The translations under genes and the position numbers were made by a program. Positions 49,608 to 57,225 of a stretch of DNA of 64,000 nucleotides are shown here, one piece after another. Source of the DNA: Microlunatus phosphovorus NM-1 (GTDB lineage Bacteria; Actinomycetota; Actinomycetes; Propionibacteriales; Propionibacteriaceae). A model generated the notes under the pieces. That model did not search any database. It was not told the DNA's origin and saw nothing but the letters and a program-made list of their open reading frames with translations. The stretch spans positions 4,774,001 through 4,838,000 of the forward strand of contig NC_015635.1 in NCBI RefSeq assembly GCF_000270245.1, given 5' to 3'. The stretch's first letter is position 1. Each line of letters opens with the position of its first letter.

Positions 49608-51932
49608 ATGGCAGAGCGCGCCAGCATCGTGATCTCCAAGGCCTGGGTGCAAGGTGTCGCCCTGGTCCTGGTGTTCGGCTTCCTGGTGATGGGCATCCTC
49701 GCCTACCGGACCTACACCGACGGGATGCCGCTCCCGGCGAAGGTGGTCACCGAGGACGGCACCACCGTCTTCACCGGCGAGGAGGTCACCAACGGGCAGG
49801 CGATCTTCCTGCGCCGTGGCCTGCAGGAGTACGGGTCGGTGTTGGGCCATGGTGGCTACCTCGGGCCCGACTACACGGCGGAGTATCTGCGACTGTCCAG
49901 CGAGGACATCACCGAGCAGCTCCGCAACCAAGGCGCAAACGATGCCGCGGCCGAGGTCAGGACCATGCTGCGGACCAACCGCTTCGACGAGCCGAGCGGC
50001 GTCCTGGTCTTCACCCCGGAGCAGGCCGCGGCCTTCGACAAGCTGACCAGGCACTACGCCACGGTGTTCGGCGAGGACTCCACCAAATACGGCTTGATCC
50101 CGCAGATGATGACGGACCCGGCCGAGATCCATGACATCACGGCGTTCTTCGCCTGGACCGCCTGGGCAGCGGCGGCCGAACGCCCTGGTCACAGCTACTC
50201 CTACACCAACAACTGGCCCTCGGAGAGCCGAGTCGGCAACACGCCGAGCGCCGACATCCTGGTCTGGTCGGCGATGTCGCTGGTGGCACTGCTCGCCGGG
50301 CTGGGTGCGCTGTTCGCCCTCTATGGACGGTGGAGCCGCAAGATCGGCTGGCACGGCAACGAGGCACCGACACTGTCCTTCCTGCAGCCGGGCGAGGTGG
50401 CGATCACCCCGTCCCAGCGGGTCACCGGCTGGTTCTTCCTGGTGGTCTCGGTGCTCTTCTTGATCCAGGCCACCCTCGGTGCCGCCATCGAGCACTATCG
50501 GGCGGACCTGGGCAGCTTCTTCGGCTTCGACCTGGCGCGGGTGCTGCCGTTCAACCTGGCCCGCACCTGGCACGTCCAGCTCTCGCTCTTCTGGACCGCG
50601 GCCTCCTTCCTGGCCGCCGGCATCTTCCTGGCGCCGATCATCTCCGGCCGCGAGCCCAAGAAGCAGTCCTGGCTGGCCACAGGCCTGCTGGGGGCGCTGG
50701 CGATCGTGGTCGCCGGCACCTTGACCGGGACGGCGCTGAGCACCTTCGGCGTCCCGTGGGCGAAGGGCTCGATCCTGGCCGACCAGCAGTGGGAGTACCT
50801 CGACCTGCCGAAGTTCTGGCAGTTCCTGCTGGTGGTCGGGCTGTTCTTGTGGATCATCATCATCTTCCGCGCCATCCGGTCCCGGCTGCGGACCGAGAGC
50901 AAATTCAACATGCCGTGGCTGTTCTTCTACTCCGGTCTGGCGATCCCGGCGTTCTATGCCGTCGGTCTGCTCGCCGGCACCGAGACCCACATCACCGTCG
51001 CCGAGTTCTGGCGCTTCTGGGTGGTGCACCTGTGGGTGGAGGACTTCCTGGAGCTGTTCACCACGGTGATGGTCGCCTACATCTTCGTGATGCTCGGCGT
51101 GGTGCGCCGCCAGATCGCGATCCAGATCATCTTCCTGGACGTCATCCTGTATTCCGCCGGCGGCGTGCTGGGCACCATGCACCACCTCTACTTCTCCGGC
51201 ACCCCGGTCGAGCACATGGCGCTGGGCGCGTTCTTCTCCGCGCTGGAGGTGATCCCGCTGACCTTCCTGACGGTCGAGGCGTGGACGTTCCTGCAGCTCG
51301 GCTCGCGCCAGGACTCCCGCAGCAGCGCCCCGTTCCCACACCGATGGGCGGTGATGTTCCTGGTCGCCGTGGGCTTCTGGAACTTCGTCGGGGCCGGCAT
51401 CTTCGGCTTCTTGATCAACCTGCCGATCGTGTCGTACTACCAGATCGGCACCGCGCTGACCGCCAACCATGCGCACGGCGCGATGATGGGCGTGTACGGG
51501 ATGCTCGCGGTCGGCCTGGCGCTGTTCGCGCTGCGCTATCTCATCCCGCCGGAGCGCTGGCCGGACCGGCTGGCCAAGCTGTCGTTCTGGTCGCTCAACA
51601 TCGGTCTGGCCTGGATGGTGTTCGCCACCTTGCTGCCACTCGGCGTGCTGCAGCTGTGGCACTCGGTCAACGAGGGCTACTACGAGGCTCGGACCCTGGG
51701 CTACATCTCGCAACCCGGCAACGCCGTACTCGAATGGCTGCGACTGCCCGGCGACGTGCTGTTCCTGGTCGGCGGCATCCTGCCGTTCATCTGGATCTGC
51801 TGGCTCGGTGTTCGGTACGCGATCCCGGCCACCACCCACACGTTGGAGCCGGAGACCCTGTTCGTGGAGGAGCACGAGCAGGCGCGTGCGGATCGGACCG
51901 GGCTGGCTCGGGCCGGCGACGTGGATGGCTGA
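49608..51932 (+). CDS. norB: Quinol-dependent nitric oxide reductase (qNor/NorZ)
   Basis: 774 residues, the length of one-subunit qNor. An N-terminal helix and extracytoplasmic domain (EVTNGQAIFLRRGLQEYGSVLGHGGYLGPDYTAEYL) fuse to the heme-copper oxidase-type barrel. Likely heme and FeB ligands: H322 (TWHVQ), H474 with E478 (VVHLWVED), H525-H526 (GTMHHLYF), H621/H623 (NHAHG). It reduces 2 NO to N2O, usually for NO detoxification or denitrification. ATG 49608 has GGAAGGGG upstream. A longer frame extends through the repeat array and is not real. Confidence 0.95.
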   Translation: MAERASIVISKAWVQGVALVLVFGFLVMGILAYRTYTDGMPLPAKVVTEDGTTVFTGEEVTNGQAIFLRRGLQEYGSVLGHGGYLGPDYTAEYLRLSSEDITEQLRNQGANDAAAEVRTMLRTNRFDEPSGVLVFTPEQAAAFDKLTRHYATVFGEDSTKYGLIPQMMTDPAEIHDITAFFAWTAWAAAAERPGHSYSYTNNWPSESRVGNTPSADILVWSAMSLVALLAGLGALFALYGRWSRKIGWHGNEAPTLSFLQPGEVAITPSQRVTGWFFLVVSVLFLIQATLGAAIEHYRADLGSFFGFDLARVLPFNLARTWHVQLSLFWTAASFLAAGIFLAPIISGREPKKQSWLATGLLGALAIVVAGTLTGTALSTFGVPWAKGSILADQQWEYLDLPKFWQFLLVVGLFLWIIIIFRAIRSRLRTESKFNMPWLFFYSGLAIPAFYAVGLLAGTETHITVAEFWRFWVVHLWVEDFLELFTTVMVAYIFVMLGVVRRQIAIQIIFLDVILYSAGGVLGTMHHLYFSGTPVEHMALGAFFSALEVIPLTFLTVEAWTFLQLGSRQDSRSSAPFPHRWAVMFLVAVGFWNFVGAGIFGFLINLPIVSYYQIGTALTANHAHGAMMGVYGMLAVGLALFALRYLIPPERWPDRLAKLSFWSLNIGLAWMVFATLLPLGVLQLWHSVNEGYYEARTLGYISQPGNAVLEWLRLPGDVLFLVGGILPFIWICWLGVRYAIPATTHTLEPETLFVEEHEQARADRTGLARAGDVDG

Positions 51933-51935
51933 GCG

Positions 51936-52682
51936 ATGCCTGATCTGGCGGCCGTCGCGCCGAGCACCTGGTTTGCGCTGGGCTACGCGGCTGTGCTGCT
52001 CGCGGTCGCGTACGGGATCGACCGGCTGGCCCGGCGGGCGGCGACGAACATCGAGCAGCAGCGCAGTGGCGGCTTTCGCTATCACGCCGATCACGACGCC
52101 TGGGTGTGTCCTGAGGACCAGTGGCTCTGGCCCCACTCCTTCGATCCGGAGAACCGGGTGATGCGCTATCGGGGCAGCCCTACGGTCTGCAACTCCTGCC
52201 CGGTACGCGAGAGCTGCACCACGTCAGCGAGCGGCCGGGAGGTCCAACGACAGGTGGACCCGTGGCCCGCCTCGGAGTCGGCCAGGTTCCATCGGGGGAT
52301 CGCCTGCGCCGTCACCGTGATGGCTGCTGCCTGGCCGCTCGCTGCCGTCTTCGCTGCGCCCGGTTTGATCGACGGGGTGCTGCTGGCGATCGCCGTCGTC
52401 CTGCTGGTCCTCGGTTCGCTCCCCTTGTGGGCGCATCTGCGCCGGACGCCGGCCGACCCGACCGGAGTATTGACCCGCAGCACGGACGACAACGTCGCCG
52501 ACCGGCAGGAGATCGCACGCCGCTATCACGCCCGGCGGACCAGCTATCGCTCGGATCGGCTGCCGATCGTGTCTGTCACCCATGGCCCTACGGATGGAGG
52601 CACTACGAATGGAGGGCCCATGACTGGTGGCCCGGTGACTGGTAGCTCCGTGAACGACGAGTCCCAAAGGAGGAACCGATGA
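51936..52682 (+). CDS. Membrane protein with a four-cysteine ribbon, partner of norB, function unknown
   Basis: 248 residues. One membrane helix at the N-terminus (WFALGYAAVLLAVAYGIDRLA), then a cysteine block YHADHDAWVCPEDQWLW with C58, and VCNSCPVRESC with C85, C88, C94, then two more helices (CAVTVMAAAWPLAAVFAAPG, IDGVLLAIAVVLLVLGSLPLW) and a Gly/Thr-rich tail. The cysteines fit a zinc ribbon or a small Fe-S site. It starts 3 bases after norB and overlaps the slipin gene. I do not recognise a characterised family; DUF-like proteins adjoin nor genes in some actinobacteria, from memory. Confidence 0.7.
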   Translation: MPDLAAVAPSTWFALGYAAVLLAVAYGIDRLARRAATNIEQQRSGGFRYHADHDAWVCPEDQWLWPHSFDPENRVMRYRGSPTVCNSCPVRESCTTSASGREVQRQVDPWPASESARFHRGIACAVTVMAAAWPLAAVFAAPGLIDGVLLAIAVVLLVLGSLPLWAHLRRTPADPTGVLTRSTDDNVADRQEIARRYHARRTSYRSDRLPIVSVTHGPTDGGTTNGGPMTGGPVTGSSVNDESQRRNR

Positions 52683-53512
52683 GTCCGACCGTGGTGCTCA
52701 TCCCGCTCGCGATCCTGGCGCTGATCGGACTGCTGATCGCCAGCGTACGGATCGTCCGGGAGTATGAGCGGGCTGTGGTCTTCCGGCTCGGCCGGCTGCG
52801 CGGACCGCTCGGACCGGGGATCCTGTTCTTGCTGCCGGGCCTGGACAAGCTGGTCCGGGTCGATCTGCGGGTCGTCACCTTGACCATTCCGCCGCAGGAG
52901 GTGATCACCCGGGACAACGTCACCGCTCGGGTCAATGCGGTGGTGATGTTCCGGGTCACCGACGCGGTGCTGTCGGTGATGGCGGTGGAGAACCATGCCG
53001 TGGCCACCTCCCAGATCGCCCAGACGACCTTGCGGTCGGTGGTCGGCCGGGCCGAGCTGGACACGCTGCTCGCCCATCGCTCGGATCTGAACGAGGACCT
53101 GACCACCTCGATCGCGCAGCAGACCAAGCCCTGGGGTGTCGAGGTCCAGGTGGTCGAGATCAAGGACGTCGAGATCCCCGAGATCATGCAGCGGGCGATG
53201 GCCCGGGAGGCCGAGGCCGAACGGGAGCGGCGCGCCAAGGTGATCAGCGCCCATGGTGAGCTGCAGGCGTCCGAGGAGCTCCGCGATGCCGCGCTCACCT
53301 TGAGCGAGTGCCCGGCGTCGCTGCAGCTGCGCTATCTGCAGACCCTGCTCGAGCTCGGCGCCGACCAGAACTCCACGATCGTCTTCCCCCTGCCGATGGA
53401 CATCGTCGGCCCCTTCCTCGCCGCGTACAGCGATCAGCAGAGCACCGCTCAGAGAGGTCTCATCCATGACATCACCAACCACGCCACAGCCGGGACGTCC
53501 GGTCGTCCTTGA
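52679..53512 (+). CDS. SPFH/Band 7 (slipin-like) membrane protein
   Basis: 277 residues. One N-terminal membrane helix (VVLIPLAILALIGLLIASVRIV) followed by the slipin signature EYERAVVFRLGRLRGPLGPGILFLLPGLDKLVRVDLRVVTLTIPPQEVITRDNVTARVNAVVMFRVTDAVLSVMAV, then the coiled region MQRAMAREAEAERERRAKVISAHGELQAS. Slipins form membrane rings and usually pair with an NfeD protease; none lies here. Overlaps both neighbours, so it belongs to the nor operon. Confidence 0.9.
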   Translation: MSPTVVLIPLAILALIGLLIASVRIVREYERAVVFRLGRLRGPLGPGILFLLPGLDKLVRVDLRVVTLTIPPQEVITRDNVTARVNAVVMFRVTDAVLSVMAVENHAVATSQIAQTTLRSVVGRAELDTLLAHRSDLNEDLTTSIAQQTKPWGVEVQVVEIKDVEIPEIMQRAMAREAEAERERRAKVISAHGELQASEELRDAALTLSECPASLQLRYLQTLLELGADQNSTIVFPLPMDIVGPFLAAYSDQQSTAQRGLIHDITNHATAGTSGRP

Positions 53513-53762
53513 AGCTGCGCCGCGCGGCCTGTGGCCGACGTTGATCGGTGCCGTGATGGCGCTGCTGGCGCCGATGTTCGGGTTCCTGGTCGGCACCTCC
53601 TTGGGGCCGGGCAGCGGCGGCACCGCCATCAGCCCGATCCACCTGGGTCTGTTCCTCGGCGTCGTCCTCGGCGGCTGCGGCGTACTCCTCGCTGCCGTCG
53701 GCGGTCGCCGCCTCTATCGCACCCACCGCGAGCAGCAGGGCGCGCGGGAGGATCAGGAGTGA
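53466..53762 (+). CDS. Small two-helix membrane protein
   Basis: 98 residues. Hydrophobic helices LWPTLIGAVMALLAPMFGFLVGTSLG and LGLFLGVVLGGCGVLLAAVGG with a basic C-terminus (RRLYRTHREQQG). Starts 47 bases inside the slipin gene in another frame, ATG at 53466. Not recognised; likely co-translated with the slipin. It overlaps by 10 bases tail-to-tail with the TfoX-like gene on the other strand. Confidence 0.6.
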   Translation: MTSPTTPQPGRPVVLEAAPRGLWPTLIGAVMALLAPMFGFLVGTSLGPGSGGTAISPIHLGLFLGVVLGGCGVLLAAVGGRRLYRTHREQQGAREDQE

Positions 53763-54106
53763 GCGCCGGTGATCCGTCGGTTGTGGTCCAGGGCAATCTC
53801 CACCCAGTACGCCAGCGCTTCGTCAGTGTCGAGCGCTTGTGCCGCGACCGAGATCCAGCCCGGCCCCATCGACCGCCCAGCTCCCATCTCTGACTGGGAT
53901 GCGCCGGGCTGGTCGAGCAGCTCGTCATGGCGCTCGGCCGGCACCCGGACCAGCAGATCACCGTTCTTGCGTGCCCCGACGACGAGTTTGTCGTTGACCA
54001 TGAAACAGCGCACGCCGAACATGGCCTTCTCCATGGTCGACGGCTCAGCTGCGAGCTCGGCGCGGATCCGCTCGAGCAGATCCGGGTGGGGCAGTGGTGT
54101 CCTCAT
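53753..54106 (-). CDS. TfoX N-terminal domain protein
   Basis: 117 residues. LLERIRAELAAEPSTMEKAMFGVRCFMVNDKLVVGARKNGDLLVRVPAERHDELLDQPG is the conserved TfoX_N fold (E-K-x-M-F-G). Proteins with this single domain in actinobacteria have no known role in competence. ATG at 54106 overlaps the stop of the SnoaL-like gene. Its tail overlaps the end of the nor operon. Confidence 0.85.
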   Translation of the reverse strand: MRTPLPHPDLLERIRAELAAEPSTMEKAMFGVRCFMVNDKLVVGARKNGDLLVRVPAERHDELLDQPGASQSEMGAGRSMGPGWISVAAQALDTDEALAYWVEIALDHNRRITGAHS

Positions 54107-54471
54107 TCCTGCTCCCCCGCAGCCGGGGGCGCGTACGAGAGCCGGTCGAAGATGAGCACGTTCTCGACGATCTGGCCGTCCCGGACGGTGAAGCACTCCG
54201 CGGCCGGAGCCGTCGAGGTCACCGCAGTTCGCGGATAGTAGAACAACGCGACCCGCTCCCCCTCCGCAAAGGCGGCGATGTCGCCGATCCCGGTGAGCAT
54301 CGGTGCGAACCCGGCGAGAAAGGCGCGATAGGCCTCGATTCCGGACAGATCTTGGCCCGGAGCGCGACACACGACATCGGCCGCGACGTACGCCATGGCG
54401 CGGTCGACGTCACCGCCGGTCCAGGCCTGGTGATATTCCTGCACGATTGCTGCTGCAGAACTCTTTGACAT
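54103..54471 (-). CDS. SnoaL-like (NTF2-fold) protein
   Basis: 122 residues. AAIVQEYHQAWTGGDVDRAMAYVAADVVCRAPGQDLSGIEAYRAFLAGFAPMLTG begins a typical SnoaL-like small protein; it ends CFTVRDGQIVENVLIFDRLSYAP. Ligand or reaction unknown. Starts ATG 54471 and is coupled to the TfoX-like gene by ATGA overlap. Confidence 0.82.
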   Translation of the reverse strand: MSKSSAAAIVQEYHQAWTGGDVDRAMAYVAADVVCRAPGQDLSGIEAYRAFLAGFAPMLTGIGDIAAFAEGERVALFYYPRTAVTSTAPAAECFTVRDGQIVENVLIFDRLSYAPPAAGEQE

Positions 54472-54532
54472 CGGGTGGCTCCTCGGCTCTGGTTGTCTCG
54501 CTCCTGGTTGGACGTGCTTCTTCGGTTCGAAC

Positions 54533-54967
54533 TCACTCGGTCATCGGACGCCAGGGATCGGGGCCGAAGGGTGTCCCCGCGGCAGCAGCGGCCAATCTGG
54601 GTACGAAGTGCTCCCAGCCGTACCGATGACCGGCAACGGCGGTGTCAGGCAGCTGCGAGTGGATGAGCTCGAGCCGCGTACCCCGCGCGATCGCGGCCAA
54701 CCGGAACTCGACCGTCGACGCGCCGACCGGAAGATCCGAGGTGCCGACGATGCCCCAGGAGACGACCACTCGCGTGGGCGGCTCGACCGACAGATACTCA
54801 CCGCGGACCGCATACCCGGCGATGTCGACCGCGAACTCGCCACCCGGATGCGGGTCGAGACGGGCGTGCTGGCCCATCCATGCCGTCATGCCGGCTTCGG
54901 TGGTCAGATAGTCGAAGACGACCTCAGGTGCTGCGTCGATCTCGATCGAGGTGGCGTACTCAGCCAT
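54533..54967 (-). CDS. SRPBCC/AHSA1-family protein
   Basis: 144 residues. MAEYATSIEIDAAPEVVFDYLTTEAGMTAWMGQHARLDPHPGGEFAVDIAGYAVRGEYLSVEP and the C-terminal HRYGWEHFVPRLAAAAAG are typical of Aha1/SRPBCC proteins fused in operons with ArsR repressors. Such proteins bind hydrophobic ligands or chaperones; function here unknown. Start ATG 54967 overlaps the ArsR gene by 8 bases. Confidence 0.88.
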   Translation of the reverse strand: MAEYATSIEIDAAPEVVFDYLTTEAGMTAWMGQHARLDPHPGGEFAVDIAGYAVRGEYLSVEPPTRVVVSWGIVGTSDLPVGASTVEFRLAAIARGTRLELIHSQLPDTAVAGHRYGWEHFVPRLAAAAAGTPFGPDPWRPMTE

Positions 54968-55295
54968 CGGCATTCGGCTTCCGGTTCTCGATGGCAGCCT
55001 TGAGAGCCGCCAACTTCGTCGGCCAGAAGTCATCCAGATAGGACCGCACCGCCGCGAGACCGTCGGTGTTCACCACGAACAGGTGTCGCGTGCCGTCCTT
55101 GGTCTGTGTGGCCAGGCCAGCCGAGCGCAGCACGCCAAGGTGATGCGAGGTCGTCTGCTGCGACAGCCCGACCTCCTCGGCGATCTGACCGACAGCTCGC
55201 GGCCCGGTCCTCACCACAGCCAAGATCGCACGTCGGTTCGGATCGGCCAGCGCGCGCAACGCCCGATCGAGATCTCGACCTGGTTGTGCGCTCAC
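54960..55295 (-). CDS. ArsR-family transcriptional repressor
   Basis: 111 residues. RALRALADPNRRAILAVVRTGPRAVGQIAEEVGLSQQTTSHHLGVLRSAGLATQTKDGTRHLFVVNTDGLAAVRSYLDDFW is a full winged helix of the SdpR/ArsR type that accompanies AHSA1 genes. No metal-binding Cys is present, so it does not sense arsenite in the standard way. GTG 55295 has GGGGAG about 6 nt upstream. Confidence 0.9.
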   Translation of the reverse strand: MSAQPGRDLDRALRALADPNRRAILAVVRTGPRAVGQIAEEVGLSQQTTSHHLGVLRSAGLATQTKDGTRHLFVVNTDGLAAVRSYLDDFWPTKLAALKAAIENRKPNADG

Positions 55296-55555
55296 GACTC
55301 CCCTTCGTTCGACCTGCCGACTCTGGGCACGATAGCACAAGTGTCTACTTGTACTTATGGTCATGAGTGGAGTTCGGACGCACCGGAATCGCCAGCCCTC
55401 TCGGGTGCCCTAGCCTGACCTGATGAAGGGGAGGAGCTCGAGACCGAGCTCGCTGGTACGCGCTGCGAAGCTAGTGGCTTGCCACTCAGGAGGAGCCACC
55501 ACCGCATCGCAGAGCGAACGCCATTTCCACCCACGAGAACCGAGATCACCTAGTA

Positions 55556-55569
55556 CGATACATGTATCG
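55556..55569. promoter_or_regulatory. 14 bp perfect palindrome in the RelBE-like promoter
   Basis: CGATACATGTATCG lies 21 bases upstream of the antitoxin ATG at 55591 and overlaps TAGTACGAT-type -10 sequence. It is the probable antitoxin operator. Confidence 0.6.
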
Positions 55570-55590
55570 CAGACCGCAGGAGGTGGCCCA

Positions 55591-55812
55591 ATGCCGTTGT
55601 CCATTCGGCTGACCGAAGACGAAGAAGCACGTCTGACCGCGCTCGCGGAGCGGACTGGTCGCTCAAAGACCTTCTATGTGCGCCAAGCCATCGAGGCCTA
55701 TCTGGAGGACCTCGAAGAGCAGTACTGGGCTGATGAGGCCGTGCGCGAGTGGGAGGCCTCGGGCAAGAGATCCCGTCCAGCTCAGCAGTTGTGGGATGAG
55801 CTGGGCGTGTGA
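55591..55812 (+). CDS. Ribbon-helix-helix antitoxin
   Basis: 73 residues. PLSIRLTEDEEARLTALAERTGRSKTFYVRQAIEAYLEDLEEQYWADEAVREWEAS is a RelB/DUF6290-like ribbon-helix-helix antitoxin. GCAGGAGG 8 nt upstream of ATG 55591. Its end overlaps the RelE-type toxin by four bases. Confidence 0.88.
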   Translation: MPLSIRLTEDEEARLTALAERTGRSKTFYVRQAIEAYLEDLEEQYWADEAVREWEASGKRSRPAQQLWDELGV

Positions 55813-56072
55813 CGCACTGGCATTTGGAGACCTCACCCCAGTTCGACAAAACGGCACGCAAGCTCGACCAACAGACACTGCATCGCGTCCGGGCCCACCT
55901 TGACCAGGTCTGCGAACTCGAAGACCCACGCACTCGCGGCAAAGGACTGACGGGCAAGCTCGCCGGGTACTGGCGGTACCGGATCGGTGACTACCGCGTG
56001 ATCGTGGAGATTCGCGACCACGCCTTGGTCATCATCGCGATCACGATCGGGCACCGATCCGGTGTCTACTGA
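55809..56072 (+). CDS. RelE/ParE-type toxin
   Basis: 87 residues. HWHLETSPQFDKTARKLDQQTLHRVRAHLDQVCELEDPRTRGKGLTGKLAGYWRYRIGDYRVIVEIRDHALVIIAITIGHRSGVY has the RelE fold: basic surface K-L-x-x-Y-W-R-Y-R and the final IGHR-x-x-VY. RelE-type toxins cut mRNA at the ribosome. Overlaps the antitoxin stop. Part of the same transcription unit as the phosphotransferase homologue, whose start is 34 bases later. Confidence 0.92.
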   Translation: MTHWHLETSPQFDKTARKLDQQTLHRVRAHLDQVCELEDPRTRGKGLTGKLAGYWRYRIGDYRVIVEIRDHALVIIAITIGHRSGVY

Positions 56073-56106
56073 CCGGTTCCGCCTCACCCCGGTGACCAGG
56101 AGGGCC

Positions 56107-56913
56107 ATGGACAAGAGGAGCAGAGACGAACCGGCACGCACCAGGTCAGCTGATGAGGAGCCTGAGATCACCCTGACCGGCGGCAACATGAACGCCGTCG
56201 TCCGCCGCGGCGACACCGTGCACCGGACCGCGGGACCATGGACGCCGACGATCCACCGGCTCCTCGAACACCTCGCAAGCGCCGGGATCGACTGCCTCCC
56301 CCGTCCGCTCGGGTTCGACGAGCGGGGACGCGAGGTGCTGCCGTACCTGCCTGGCACAGTGCCCGCCTATCCCCTGCCGCGCTGGGTCTGGACCGATCGT
56401 CTGCTGGCAGAGACTGGAGCGCTGCTCGCCAGGATCCACCGGGCCAGCACGACGTTCGATCGCTCGGATGCGGTCTGGCAGCTCCGGCCGCACGAGCCCG
56501 ACGAGGTCATCTGCCTCAACGACATGGCGCCGTACAACATGGTCTTCGACGACGATCACCAGCTCAGCGGCCTGATCGATCTCGACACCGCCTCCCCCGG
56601 CCCTCGAGTCTGGGATCTGGCCTACCTCGCCTATCGAATCGTGCCGCTCAGCGCGGCCGAAGACACCGGCATCGGGCCCATCACAGCCGAGGAACGGCAG
56701 CGACGACTCCAGTTGCTCGCCGGCGCGTACGCCGCAGCTGGGGACCAGATCGTGATCGAGACGACCGACATCCTCCGCGCCACTGTCGCCCGTCTCGACG
56801 AACTGGCCGACTTCACCGCCGACCGGGCCGCCGCCGGAGCGGGCCACGTGGCACCCCACGTGGGGATCTACCGCCGCGACGCCCAGTGGATCACGCAGGA
56901 CCTCCTGCCATAA
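56107..56913 (+). CDS. Aminoglycoside phosphotransferase-family protein with altered catalytic motif
   Basis: 268 residues. The kinase-like fold: GNMNAVVRRGDTVHRTAGPWTPTIHRLLEHLASAGIDCLPRPLGFDERGREVLPYLPG, ETGALLARIHRAS, then VICLNDMAPYNMVFDDDHQLSGLIDLDTASPGPRVWDLAYLAYR. The usual His of the Brenner motif HxDxxxxN is Leu137 (L-N-D-M-A-P-Y-N), while Asp139, Asn144 and the metal Asp of LIDLD remain. It may phosphorylate a small molecule; drug resistance is not shown. AGGAGG precedes ATG 56107. Confidence 0.82.
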   Translation: MDKRSRDEPARTRSADEEPEITLTGGNMNAVVRRGDTVHRTAGPWTPTIHRLLEHLASAGIDCLPRPLGFDERGREVLPYLPGTVPAYPLPRWVWTDRLLAETGALLARIHRASTTFDRSDAVWQLRPHEPDEVICLNDMAPYNMVFDDDHQLSGLIDLDTASPGPRVWDLAYLAYRIVPLSAAEDTGIGPITAEERQRRLQLLAGAYAAAGDQIVIETTDILRATVARLDELADFTADRAAAGAGHVAPHVGIYRRDAQWITQDLLP

Positions 56914-57225
56914 CCCCGCGATCTGCCTATTCGCCACGCCCATCGCGATCAGGTTCGCGATCTCGAGCTCGCGGGTGGTGAACGGCGCCGCCCCCTCTCG
57001 CCGACCAGCCGACAGCCGCGGTCCGAGCGCGAAGGCGATCGCCGCGCGAGCAGTGAAGGAACCGCCTGCCGCGCGAGCCGCGGCGGCATCGGGCAGAGTG
57101 GACAACCGCCGTACGGCGTCGATGACGTCGGCCGACTCGAGGGTCGCCGGGCGCAGACCGATGCGGTCGGCGGCCTCCGCCGCGAGGCGGCGCAGCTCGA
57201 TCAGATATCCCTCGGCCTCGTCGAG
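56914..57225 (-). pseudogene. LuxR-type regulator remnant, broken at both ends
   Basis: The minus strand reads DEAEGYLIELRRLAAEAADRIG, then ARAAIAFALGPRLSAGRREGAAPFTTRELEIANLIAMGVANRQIAG, the linker and first half of a LuxR helix-turn-helix. It stops in mid-domain at the end of the opposite-strand phosphotransferase gene, and an in-frame TGA precedes it near 57230. Both ends missing, so a relic of a large regulator. Confidence 0.7.

Noticed and set aside
49038-52136. 1032-codon minus-strand frame opposite norB
   Set aside because: Low-complexity His/Glu/Arg-rich translation; norB on the plus strand has every conserved heme and FeB ligand.
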